A stretch of DNA of 6,398 bases. Source: Acidimicrobiales bacterium (GTDB taxonomy: Bacteria > Actinomycetota > Acidimicrobiia > Acidimicrobiales > SZUA-35). The notes beneath the pieces are model-generated. The model was not told the DNA's origin. It did not search any database and worked only from the letters and a program-made list of their open reading frames with translations. Both the position numbers and the translations under genes were made by a program. This document shows positions 1 to 6,070 of the stretch, one piece after another (position 1 is the first letter of the stretch; every line of letters starts with the position of its first letter). The DNA lies in assembly GCA_013003325.1 (NCBI GenBank), contig JABDJU010000285.1:1-6398 (forward strand), written 5' to 3'.

Positions 1-2
1 CG

Positions 3-1784
3 ATCAAGCTCAAGTACGGCAAGGCCATCTCGTGGGCCGACCTGTTTGTGTTCGCCGGTAACCGAGCCCTCGAAACCATGGGCTTCCAGACCGCAGGCTT
101 CTCGTTCGGTCGCGATGACATCTGGGCTCCCGAGGACGACATCTACTGGGGTCCTGAGAACGAGTGGCTGGCCACCAAGGACGAGCGGTATAGCGGCTCA
201 TTCGACACCGGGGACCGAGCGCTGCTCGGCCCGTTGGCCGCTGTGCAGATGGGCCTGATCTACGTGAATCCCGAGGGCCCCAACGGTGTGCCCGACGCCC
301 TCAAATCGGCCCAGGACATTCGGGAGACGTTCAGCCGAATGGCGATGAATGACGAAGAGACCGTGGCGCTCACCGTCGGCGGTCACACGTTCGGAAAGAT
401 GCACGGCAACGGCGATGCCGACGCTGTAGGCGTGGAGCCTGAGGGTGCGGGTCTGGCTGATCAGGGCTTTGGCTGGGCCAACCCGAACGAGACCGGCCTG
501 GGACAGTTCACCGTCACGTCCGGCTTGGAAGGCGCGTGGACTCCAACCCCGACCAAGTGGGACAACAAGTACCTCGAGACCATCTTCTCCCACGAGTGGG
601 AACTGGTGAAGAGCCCGGCCGGTGCGAACCAGTGGCAGCCAACCGAGGTGAAGGAAGGGTTCATGGTTCCGCCGGTCGAGCCGGGAGCACCCGAGACCAA
701 GCCCACGATGTCGACCGCCGACATGGCGATGATCACCGACCCCGCCTACCTCGAGATCTCGAAGCGGTTCTACGAGAATCCCGATCAGCTCGCCGACGCC
801 TTTGCCAAGGCCTGGTTCAAGCTGCTCCACCGCGACATGGGCCCGGCATCTCGCTATGTTGGGCCTCAGGTTCCAGGCGAAACCTACCTCTGGCAGGACA
901 ACGTGCCAGCCCACGAGGGCCCGATGGTCGGGGACACCGAGATCGCAGACTTGAAGGCGACGATCCTCGGTTCGGGTCTTAGCAACGAACAACTGATCCA
1001 GGCCGCTTGGGCATCGGCGTCGACCTACCGACGTACGGACTATCGCGGCGGAGCTAACGGAGCGCGGATTCGGCTGTCGCCACAAGCCGATTGGGACGTG
1101 AATGTCCAGTCGGGCGTGGCCGCCGTGATTTCCAAGCTGGAAGAGATCCAGGGGTCATCAGACGCAAACGTGTCACTCGCTGACCTCATCGTGCTAGGAG
1201 GCTGCGCCGCGATCGAGGCGGCGGCCAAGGCCGCCGGACACGATGTGAGCGTGCCGTTCACCCCGGGTCGCACCGATGCGAGCCAGGAAGAGACCGATGT
1301 CGAGTCGTTCCAGTGGCTCGAGCCGCAGGCCGATGGCTTCCGGAACTATGTGAACAAGCAGGGCGCCGTCCCGAGCGAGCACATGCTTATCGACAAAGCG
1401 TTCATGCTCAACTTGACCGCACCTGAGATGACTGCCCTCGTCGGAGGTCTCCGCGTTCTGGGCAACAACGTTGGCGACGAAGGCTACGGCGTTCTGACCG
1501 ACCGTCCGGGCCAGCTCAGCAACGACTTCTTCGTCAACCTCCTCGACATGGGCACGGTCTGGGCCCCCGTCGGCGAGGGCGAAGACGTCTTCGAAGGTCG
1601 CGACCGGAACTCCGACGATGTGAAGTGGAAGGCCACCCGAGTCGACCTGGTGTTTGGCGCCAACAGCCAGCTGCGAGCCCTCGCCGAGGAATACGCTGCC
1701 GCCGGCGGCGAACAGCTGATGCTCGATGCGTTCGTCAGCGGCTGGACAAAGGTGATGGAGAACGACCGCTTCGACCTCGACTGA
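3..1784 (+). CDS. katG: Catalase-peroxidase KatG, C-terminal ~593 residues (5' end outside window)
   Basis: Heme enzyme that breaks down hydrogen peroxide by catalase and peroxidase activities. The reading frame is open from base 3, so the gene begins upstream; by M. tuberculosis KatG numbering about 142 residues are missing. That missing part holds the distal Arg/Trp/His pocket. What is visible matches the family closely: the Tyr of LIYVNPEGPNG (codon 261-263) and the first Met of RMAMNDEE (339-341), two of the three residues of the Met-Tyr-Trp cross-link. The proximal heme ligand His lies in GGHTFGKMHG (384-386). The proximal triad is completed by Trp in SGLEGAW and Asp in STADMAM (720-722). 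The mobile Arg is in HRDMGP (831-833), and the Ser equivalent to M. tuberculosis Ser315 is at 519-521. The C-terminal peroxidase-like domain (GGCAAIEAAAKAAGHD, PFTPGRTDASQEETDVESF, NDFFVNLLDMG) is complete and ends ENDRFDLD. There are no frameshifts. A strong hairpin follows the stop. Confidence 0.97.
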   Translation: MKLKYGKAISWADLFVFAGNRALETMGFQTAGFSFGRDDIWAPEDDIYWGPENEWLATKDERYSGSFDTGDRALLGPLAAVQMGLIYVNPEGPNGVPDALKSAQDIRETFSRMAMNDEETVALTVGGHTFGKMHGNGDADAVGVEPEGAGLADQGFGWANPNETGLGQFTVTSGLEGAWTPTPTKWDNKYLETIFSHEWELVKSPAGANQWQPTEVKEGFMVPPVEPGAPETKPTMSTADMAMITDPAYLEISKRFYENPDQLADAFAKAWFKLLHRDMGPASRYVGPQVPGETYLWQDNVPAHEGPMVGDTEIADLKATILGSGLSNEQLIQAAWASASTYRRTDYRGGANGARIRLSPQADWDVNVQSGVAAVISKLEEIQGSSDANVSLADLIVLGGCAAIEAAAKAAGHDVSVPFTPGRTDASQEETDVESFQWLEPQADGFRNYVNKQGAVPSEHMLIDKAFMLNLTAPEMTALVGGLRVLGNNVGDEGYGVLTDRPGQLSNDFFVNLLDMGTVWAPVGEGEDVFEGRDRNSDDVKWKATRVDLVFGANSQLRALAEEYAAAGGEQLMLDAFVSGWTKVMENDRFDLD

Positions 1785-1812
1785 GGCCTTCAGAACCGGC
1801 TGGAATTCCAAA

Positions 1813-1840
1813 CGGGGGCGTCGCTTCGGCGGCGCCCCCG
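1813..1840 (+). terminator. Hairpin after katG, likely transcription terminator
   Basis: A 12-bp stem (1813-1824 with 1829-1840, including one G-U pair) is closed by a C(UUCG)G tetraloop, an exceptionally stable loop. It begins 28 bases after the katG stop. The following bases (GTCGCGTTTCCC) hold only a short T run, so this fits the U-poor terminators common in high-GC bacteria rather than a classical intrinsic terminator. A role as an mRNA 3'-end stabiliser is the alternative. Confidence 0.75.
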
Positions 1841-1872
1841 GTCGCGTTTCCCTCGATGGGATCTACCCGGCT

Positions 1873-1901
1873 TTGTCGCGCTCATACAACTGCGGCACAG
1901 T
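1873..1901 (+). promoter_or_regulatory. Possible promoter for a leaderless PhyH-family mRNA
   Basis: TTGTCG (1873-1878) and CACAGT (1896-1901) are separated by 17 bases. They match the sigma-70-type -35 and -10 consensus at about 4/6 and 3/6 positions. The -10-like box ends 7 bases before the ATG at 1909, so transcription would begin at or near the start codon. No Shine-Dalgarno sequence precedes that ATG. The hexamer matches are modest, so this is a proposal from spacing and context. Confidence 0.35.
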
Positions 1902-1908
1902 GGTCGGC

Positions 1909-2757
1909 ATGGGACCGGTCGCCGATGCCGACATCAGGGCCTTCGCCGCCGACGGTGTGGTGTGCCTTCGGGGGGTGATCGGCCACGAGTGGATCGAGAA
2001 GTTGTTGGCCGGGGTGGAGTACACGCTCGCCCACCCGACCGAGCGTGGCCGGCTCTGGAACCGAGACGATCGCGGCCGAGAGTCGCGCTACGACAGCCAG
2101 GTCTGGAGGACACGGCCCGAATACCAAGAGTTCGTTTTCGACTCGCCTCTGGGCGAGATCGCTGGCCGCCTGATGCAATCGACACGTGCCAACTTCTTCT
2201 TCGACGCCATGTTCGTCCGAACCCCCGGAACCCAGTTCCGCACCCCCTTCCATCAGGATGAGCCGTTTTGGTCGGTAGAAGGTTTCCAAACGTGCTCGTC
2301 ATGGATGCCGCTGGTCCCGGTGGCGAAGCAAAGCTGCCTCGAGATCGTTCGCGGTTCGCACCGTTGGCCAGTGAAGTTCCGGCAACACAACTTCGGCGCA
2401 CTCACCGGCGACCGGCGAGATCAGGTGTCCTTTGGCGACGACACCGTGCCGTTCCCCGACATCGAGGGGCAACGGGATCGGTACGACATCGCCAGCTGGG
2501 ACATGGAGCCGGGTGATGTCATCTGCTTCAACGGTCGGGCCATCCACGGTGGATCCGGCAACCTGCCCGAGGGCTGCGAGCTGAGGGTCTTCAACACCAA
2601 GTGGGTTGGCGACGACGCCAGGGTGATCTTCCGAGAGACCGGCATGGACCCGGACCACAGCCAAGTCATGACCGAGGTGGGGCTGCGACCAGGCGATCGG
2701 CTTGGCACACATCTCTATCCCGAGGTGTGGGCCGTGGAGGGAGCGAGGACCTTATGA
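1909..2757 (+). CDS. PhyH-family Fe(II)/2-oxoglutarate-dependent dioxygenase
   Basis: Predicted cytoplasmic non-heme iron oxygenase of the phytanoyl-CoA dioxygenase superfamily (282 residues from this ATG), which couples 2-oxoglutarate decarboxylation to hydroxylation of a small molecule. The facial triad is visible: HxD in PFHQDEPFW (His115, Asp117) and the distal His in GRAIHGGSGN (His213). The 2OG-carboxylate Arg follows in ELRVFNTKW (Arg226), 13 residues on. CLEIVRGSHRWP and DMEPGDVICFNGRAIHG are typical PhyH core strands. An upstream in-frame TTG (1873) and GTG (1900) exist. I prefer ATG 1909 because the fold starts just after it (DADIRAFAADGVVCLRGVI) and a promoter-like element overlaps the longer version. 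The stop overlaps the next gene's start (ATGA), implying co-translation. The substrate is not deducible; this family acts on acyl-CoAs, ectoine, halogenated or phosphonate compounds and secondary metabolites. Confidence 0.9.
   Translation: MGPVADADIRAFAADGVVCLRGVIGHEWIEKLLAGVEYTLAHPTERGRLWNRDDRGRESRYDSQVWRTRPEYQEFVFDSPLGEIAGRLMQSTRANFFFDAMFVRTPGTQFRTPFHQDEPFWSVEGFQTCSSWMPLVPVAKQSCLEIVRGSHRWPVKFRQHNFGALTGDRRDQVSFGDDTVPFPDIEGQRDRYDIASWDMEPGDVICFNGRAIHGGSGNLPEGCELRVFNTKWVGDDARVIFRETGMDPDHSQVMTEVGLRPGDRLGTHLYPEVWAVEGARTL
2736..2749 (+). promoter_or_regulatory. Shine-Dalgarno region for the small membrane protein
   Basis: GGAGGG (2736-2741) and GAGGA (2745-2749) lie inside the end of the PhyH gene, 12 and 4 bases before the ATG at 2754. 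They support 2754 as a true start even though the encoded protein is very small. Confidence 0.6.
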
Positions 2758-2936
2758 CGCCCGAACAGGAATCAGCGCAGAGGAAGTTTGCTGCTGGGAT
2801 GTACATGTTCGCCGCTGTCATCTTCCTCATCATCGGTGTACTGGGGAGTTCGACGGCCAATGTCGTCTTCCTCGTCCTTGCGATGGCGCTTGTCGTCCTT
2901 TCGCTCAACTACTGGCGCAGCTCCAACGGTTCATGA
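2754..2936 (+). CDS. Small two-helix membrane protein (60 aa), function unknown
   Basis: I do not recognise a named family. The 60-residue product has a short charged N-terminus (MTPEQESAQRKF) followed by two hydrophobic stretches. These lie at roughly residues 13-31 (AAGMYMFAAVIFLIIGVLG) and 35-53 (ANVVFLVLAMALVVLSL), joined by a tight SSTA turn. The end is a short polar tail (NYWRSSNGS). This predicts a helical hairpin in the cytoplasmic membrane with both ends on the same side, probably cytoplasmic. Its ATG overlaps the TGA of the PhyH gene (ATGA) and Shine-Dalgarno-like GGAGGG/GAGGA sits just upstream, so it is likely translated with that gene. The stop lies one base from the stop of the convergent MttB-family gene. 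The hydrophobic pattern and start context make a real gene likely; no catalytic residues are visible. Confidence 0.72.
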   Translation: MTPEQESAQRKFAAGMYMFAAVIFLIIGVLGSSTANVVFLVLAMALVVLSLNYWRSSNGS

Positions 2937-2937
2937 G

Positions 2938-4458
2938 TCAGTACCAACTGTCGGGCACCCTCGCCTTGTGTTCGTCGACGAAGGCCCGGAGTTCCCGCTC
3001 GACCGCGTCATCGATCGGTGGCGGCTCGTACTCGGCCAACATCGTCTTCCATTGACGATTGGCTCGCTGTTGGACATCGAGTGCGCCATCTTCGGTCCAC
3101 TGTTCGAAGGAGTTCGTGTCGGCCAACATCGATTCGTGATTGGCGGTTGCGTAGTGGCGTAGCGTGTGGGCCGAGCCGAGATAGTTGCCACCCGGACCGG
3201 CCTCGGCGAAGGCGTCCATCGCCAGTTGTTCGTCGTCGACCTCGAGGCCGGCGAGCTGCTTGTGGAGCATGGCGCAGCGGTCGAGATCCATGGCGAACTT
3301 CTCGTAGCCGAACGCCAGGCCTCCTTCGAGCCACCCGGCTGCGTGGATCACATAGTTGGTACCGGCCAAGATTCCCGCCGTCATGGCGTCGGCCGATTCC
3401 TGCATCGCCTGACCGTCGGCGATCTTCGACGCCGTGTAGTGGCCACCACATCGAAGCGGCAGCCCGAGCCGCCGGGCGAGCTGACCTATGGCGTAGGTTG
3501 CCAGCGTTGACTCGGCAGTGCCGAACGTCGGTGCACCCGACCGCAGGTTCATTGTCGTGAGGAAGTTTCCGTACACCACGGGCGCTCCGGGTTTCACGAG
3601 TTGGCTCAGCGCGATACCGCTCATCGCTTCGGCGTGGGCCTGAGCCACAAGGGCCGGGATTGTGACCGGACCCATCGCACCACCGATGATGAACGGTGAG
3701 ATCACACAACCCTGGTTCGCCCGGGCATAGGCCTTGAGCGAGCCGCTCATCACGTCGTCCCACACGAGCGGGCTGTTGACGTTGATGTTGCCTTGTATCA
3801 CGCAGTGGGAGTCCATGAAGTCGGCCCCGAACACGAGTCGGGCCATGGCGATCGAATCGCTGGCTCGCTCGGGCGATGTGACCGCACCCATGAACGGTTT
3901 GGTCGACCATCGAAGGTGAGCGTAGGTCATGTCGAGATGACGCTTGTTCACCGGCACATCGACCGGCTCGCACACCGTGCCGCCGGAGTGATGAAGCCAC
4001 GGCGTCGCGTACGTGAGCCTCACGATGTCCTCGAAGTCCGCCATCGTTGCGTAACGGCGGCCGCGATCCAGGTCGGTGACGAAGGGTGGGCCGTAGGCCG
4101 GCAGGAATACCAATCTGTCTCCACCGATGACCAGCGGTGGGCCAGAACGACCGTACATCTCGAACCGGGGCGGCGCCGTGCCACACAAGCTTGCTGCCAG
4201 GCCCGGGTCGAACCGAACTCGTTCGCCGTCGACCCGTGCTCCGGCGGACCGGAAGAGCTCGAGAGCCTCCTCATCGCCCCGAAACTCGACGCCGATCTCA
4301 TCGAGGATCCGATCGGTGTGAACCTCGATGGCGTCGATGACAGCAGCCGCAAGCGGTTCGTAGCGACCCAGCCGATTGCGCAACGGAAGCAGACTCGCTT
4401 CCTCGGCCCGGTTGAGATCAGATCGATTTCGGCTGCGCCGCCCGCTTCGTCTTGTCAC
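2938..4458 (-). CDS. MttB-family (trimethylamine/betaine-type) methyltransferase, non-pyrrolysine
   Basis: Predicted TIM-barrel methyltransferase of the trimethylamine methyltransferase superfamily (506 residues, near the usual ~480-520). Characterised members transfer a methyl group from trimethylamine, glycine betaine or related quaternary amines to a cognate corrinoid protein. Family landmarks: N-terminal helix IEVHTDRILDEIGVEF (44-59), GTAPPRFEMYGR (93-104), SPLVWDDVMSGSLKAYARANQ (229-249), the MGPVTIPALVAQAHAEAMSG segment (262-281), GGHYTASKIADGQAMQES (338-355), AGWLEGGLAFGYEKF (374-388) and the C-terminal GPGGNYLGSAHTLRHY (421-436). The frame is uninterrupted, so no in-frame UAG encodes pyrrolysine; this places it with the MtgB-like non-Pyl branch rather than true archaeal MttB. 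The start is GTG at 4458, preceded four bases upstream by a strong GGAGGAG site (4469-4463). The N-terminus is unusually arginine-rich (MTRRSGRRSRNR). It lies 33 bases after the 2OG oxygenase gene, so the two are likely one operon. No corrinoid protein is in view. Substrate unknown. Confidence 0.9.
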   Translation of the reverse strand: MTRRSGRRSRNRSDLNRAEEASLLPLRNRLGRYEPLAAAVIDAIEVHTDRILDEIGVEFRGDEEALELFRSAGARVDGERVRFDPGLAASLCGTAPPRFEMYGRSGPPLVIGGDRLVFLPAYGPPFVTDLDRGRRYATMADFEDIVRLTYATPWLHHSGGTVCEPVDVPVNKRHLDMTYAHLRWSTKPFMGAVTSPERASDSIAMARLVFGADFMDSHCVIQGNINVNSPLVWDDVMSGSLKAYARANQGCVISPFIIGGAMGPVTIPALVAQAHAEAMSGIALSQLVKPGAPVVYGNFLTTMNLRSGAPTFGTAESTLATYAIGQLARRLGLPLRCGGHYTASKIADGQAMQESADAMTAGILAGTNYVIHAAGWLEGGLAFGYEKFAMDLDRCAMLHKQLAGLEVDDEQLAMDAFAEAGPGGNYLGSAHTLRHYATANHESMLADTNSFEQWTEDGALDVQQRANRQWKTMLAEYEPPPIDDAVERELRAFVDEHKARVPDSWY

Positions 4459-4462
4459 GATG

Positions 4463-4469
4463 CTCCTCC
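4463..4469 (-). promoter_or_regulatory. Strong Shine-Dalgarno site fixing the GTG start of the MttB-family gene
   Basis: GGAGGAG read on the - strand, four bases before GTG 4458, is a near-perfect match to the anti-Shine-Dalgarno sequence. It decides the GTG start, since no ATG is near. Confidence 0.8.
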
Positions 4470-4491
4470 GGCACCTCTTCCCGCTCGGGCG

Positions 4492-5481
4492 TCAACCGCC
4501 GTAATGGGCGATATCTCGCTGGCCTGCTCTCATCTCGGCGATGGCTCGCTGGGCGTCGTCGATTGCGGCTTCCAGCCGCCCGATCACTTCGTCCTTGTCG
4601 TCGGTGAACGGCAAGGTCTCGATGAGGGTGGCCAAGCGGCCCTGGGAACGCCAGGCCGCCATCTTTGCCCATTCGGTGTAAAGCACGTTTGGGTCATCGA
4701 CGGTCATGAGATCGGCCGATCGGCTCTGCTCATCGACCGACGTGTCGAGTGCGACGTAGCCATTCACGATCGAAATTCGTTCCCCCAAAGTGAAGAGCGG
4801 CCCAGCCCGGTGAACCACCATGTCACCGTGCAGAGCGATGGCATAGCCGGGGCCCGGGAATTCCGGCGCAACCACGCGATCCTCTGGTGGGGTCTCCCCT
4901 CGCGCCGAGAGTGCTGCGGCCTCATGTTTTGTGCCAACAAAGTACTCAAATCGGCCGCCATCAACGGTGTCGGGGTCGGTCACCATCATCACGAAATCGA
5001 GTGGCAGGGTGTCGTGGTGCCACTTGTCGATCGCGGTGTCGATCCGCCTGGGCTCGAAGTTCATGTGCCCGAGGTGCACCGGCATCGGGTGAGGTGCCAC
5101 CGGGATGCCGTAGATGGTTTCGAGGTGATCGCTCACATCCTGGCTGATGCAGAGATCGCGCAGCCACCGGGACCGGTAGCACGCCCCTCGGAGCACGCTT
5201 TCAATTCGGTCCCCTGCCGGTTTGACGAATCGCCGAAGCTGTCGGGCGGTATCAAGCAGTACGGCGGCTCCCTCGTCGCTCAGGACTCGGAACGGTGACG
5301 ATGCGGCGACCGGTGTTGCCTTCGAGTTGATCTCGGCAGGGCTGTATCCGAGGTCGGCGAGCATCACGACTTCGGTCGGCGCCTCCAGCTGGAGATGAAT
5401 CTTGGGGTCGAAGGTGGGCTCGTCGTCGAGCCACTCATATCCGGGCGGCTGGTCGGTCGGAAACGGTATCGCAACACCCAT
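4492..5481 (-). CDS. Probable Fe(II)/2-oxoglutarate-dependent oxygenase with WHHD motif
   Basis: A 329-residue cytoplasmic protein with the arrangement of a 2OG-Fe(II) oxygenase. The metal-binding HxD is in DKWHHDTLPLDF (His155, Asp157). The distal His is in DMVVHRAGP (His224). Arg235 in LGERISIVNGY sits at the usual offset for binding the 2OG carboxylate. VTDPDTVDGGRFEYFVGT and EFPGPGYAIALHGDMVVH form the expected jelly-roll strands, with the GGRFEYF strand typical of the wider prolyl-hydroxylase-like clan. It shares little with the PhyH gene in this window beyond the iron ligands. The last ~40 residues (VIGRLEAAIDDAQRAIAEMR) look like an amphipathic helix or short coiled coil. I chose ATG 5481 because conserved-looking sequence begins there. 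In-frame ATGs upstream (5550, 5685) would add a low-quality Cys-rich segment and run into the divergent gene. No Shine-Dalgarno is seen; CATTCT lies six bases upstream, so the mRNA may be leaderless. It is the first gene of the operon with the MttB-family gene. Substrate unknown. Confidence 0.85.
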   Translation of the reverse strand: MGVAIPFPTDQPPGYEWLDDEPTFDPKIHLQLEAPTEVVMLADLGYSPAEINSKATPVAASSPFRVLSDEGAAVLLDTARQLRRFVKPAGDRIESVLRGACYRSRWLRDLCISQDVSDHLETIYGIPVAPHPMPVHLGHMNFEPRRIDTAIDKWHHDTLPLDFVMMVTDPDTVDGGRFEYFVGTKHEAAALSARGETPPEDRVVAPEFPGPGYAIALHGDMVVHRAGPLFTLGERISIVNGYVALDTSVDEQSRSADLMTVDDPNVLYTEWAKMAAWRSQGRLATLIETLPFTDDKDEVIGRLEAAIDDAQRAIAEMRAGQRDIAHYGG

Positions 5482-5487
5482 CGGCAC

Positions 5488-5493
5488 AGAATG
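5488..5493 (-). promoter_or_regulatory. Possible -10 element for the leftward oxygenase/MttB operon
   Basis: CATTCT on the - strand ends six bases before ATG 5481, the spacing expected for a leaderless transcript. The region 17 bases further upstream (TGGATT) is only a poor -35 match. No Shine-Dalgarno precedes the start. Support is mainly positional. Confidence 0.3.
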
Positions 5494-5538
5494 CACGACC
5501 TCGGACCCACAATCCACTCCGGCGCCACATGGGCACGA

Positions 5539-5567
5539 TTGACGAACCATGCCTCGTTGGCTACCAA
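5539..5567 (+). promoter_or_regulatory. Possible promoter for a leaderless SRPBCC mRNA
   Basis: TTGACG (5539-5544, 5/6 match to the -35 consensus) is followed after 17 bases by TACCAA (5562-5567, 3/6 match to -10). The ATG at 5573 begins five bases after the -10 box, so transcription would start close to the start codon. An alternative in-frame ATG at 5549 falls between the two boxes, which argues for the downstream start. Confidence 0.45.
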
Positions 5568-5572
5568 GTGAC

Positions 5573-6070
5573 ATGGTCAAGTACGCAGACGGTCCAACCA
5601 CCAGTGTCGAGGTCGAGATCGACGCCACGCCAGACCGCATATGGCGATACATCTCCGACATCAACGTGCCGGGCCAATTCTCCACGGAGTTTCAGCGGGC
5701 CGAATGGATCGACGACCCCCCTGCGGTCGGCGCAACTTTTCGAGGATTCAACAAGAACGACTACATCGGGGAGTGGAACGTGATCTGCACGGTGACCGAC
5801 TACGAACCCGGCCACGCGTTCGAGTGGATCATCGGCGAGCCCGACTTGACCTCAGCACGCTGGCGGTTCGACGTGGCGCCCACCGATTCCGGTTCGACCC
5901 TTCGCTTCACCGCAACGATGGGGCCTGGCCCTTCTGGTTTGACGATCGCCATCGAGCGGCGGCCGGACCGTGAGGAAGACATCGTGGCTCGCCGGCTCCA
6001 AGACTGGACCGACAACATGCAACGGACCATCGACGGCATCAAAGACCTGGCCGAGAGCGCGAACGAGTGA
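5573..6070 (+). CDS. SRPBCC (START/Bet v1-like) family protein
   Basis: A 165-residue single-domain protein of the SRPBCC superfamily, a helix-grip fold with a deep hydrophobic cavity used for lipid or polyketide binding, cyclisation, or stress responses. Visible hallmarks are the opening strand and helix VEVEIDATPDRIWRYISDI and WNVICTVTDYEPGHAFEWII. The antiparallel strands ARWRFDVAPTDSGSTLRFT come next. A long C-terminal helix (DIVARRLQDWTDNMQRTIDGIKDLAE) completes the fold. No catalytic residue can be assigned from the fold alone. Starting at ATG 5549 would add eight residues (MPRWLPSD) outside the fold; ATG 5573 fits better with the promoter-like boxes and the domain boundary. The TGA overlaps the GTG of the next gene (GTGA), so the two are probably translationally coupled. 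This suggests the SRPBCC protein supplies or accepts the ligand of the flavin/F420 enzyme. Confidence 0.88.
   Translation: MVKYADGPTTSVEVEIDATPDRIWRYISDINVPGQFSTEFQRAEWIDDPPAVGATFRGFNKNDYIGEWNVICTVTDYEPGHAFEWIIGEPDLTSARWRFDVAPTDSGSTLRFTATMGPGPSGLTIAIERRPDREEDIVARRLQDWTDNMQRTIDGIKDLAESANE

Noticed and set aside
198..1085. 295-codon - strand frame opposite katG
   Set aside because: katG is unmistakable on the + strand and the antisense translation shows no domain; it is a shadow frame.
3008..4186. 392-codon - strand frame overlapping the MttB-family gene in another frame
   Set aside because: It is an out-of-frame reading of the MttB gene rich in Arg and His, with no recognisable motif.
2938..4458. 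Pyrrolysine-containing MttB
   Set aside because: The gene is a continuous 506-codon frame with no in-frame TAG, so no pyrrolysine can be encoded.
3793..5298. Long + strand open frame (501 codons) opposite the MttB-family and oxygenase genes
   Set aside because: It spans two well-supported - strand genes and their junction, and its translation resembles no protein fold (scattered His/Arg/Pro). Long antisense frames are common in GC-rich coding DNA.
5482..5685. N-terminal extension of the 2OG oxygenase to ATG 5685 or 5550
   Set aside because: It would overlap the divergent SRPBCC gene and adds sequence (for example SCPCGAGVDCG) with no family resemblance; ATG 5481 fits the conserved region and the -10-like box.
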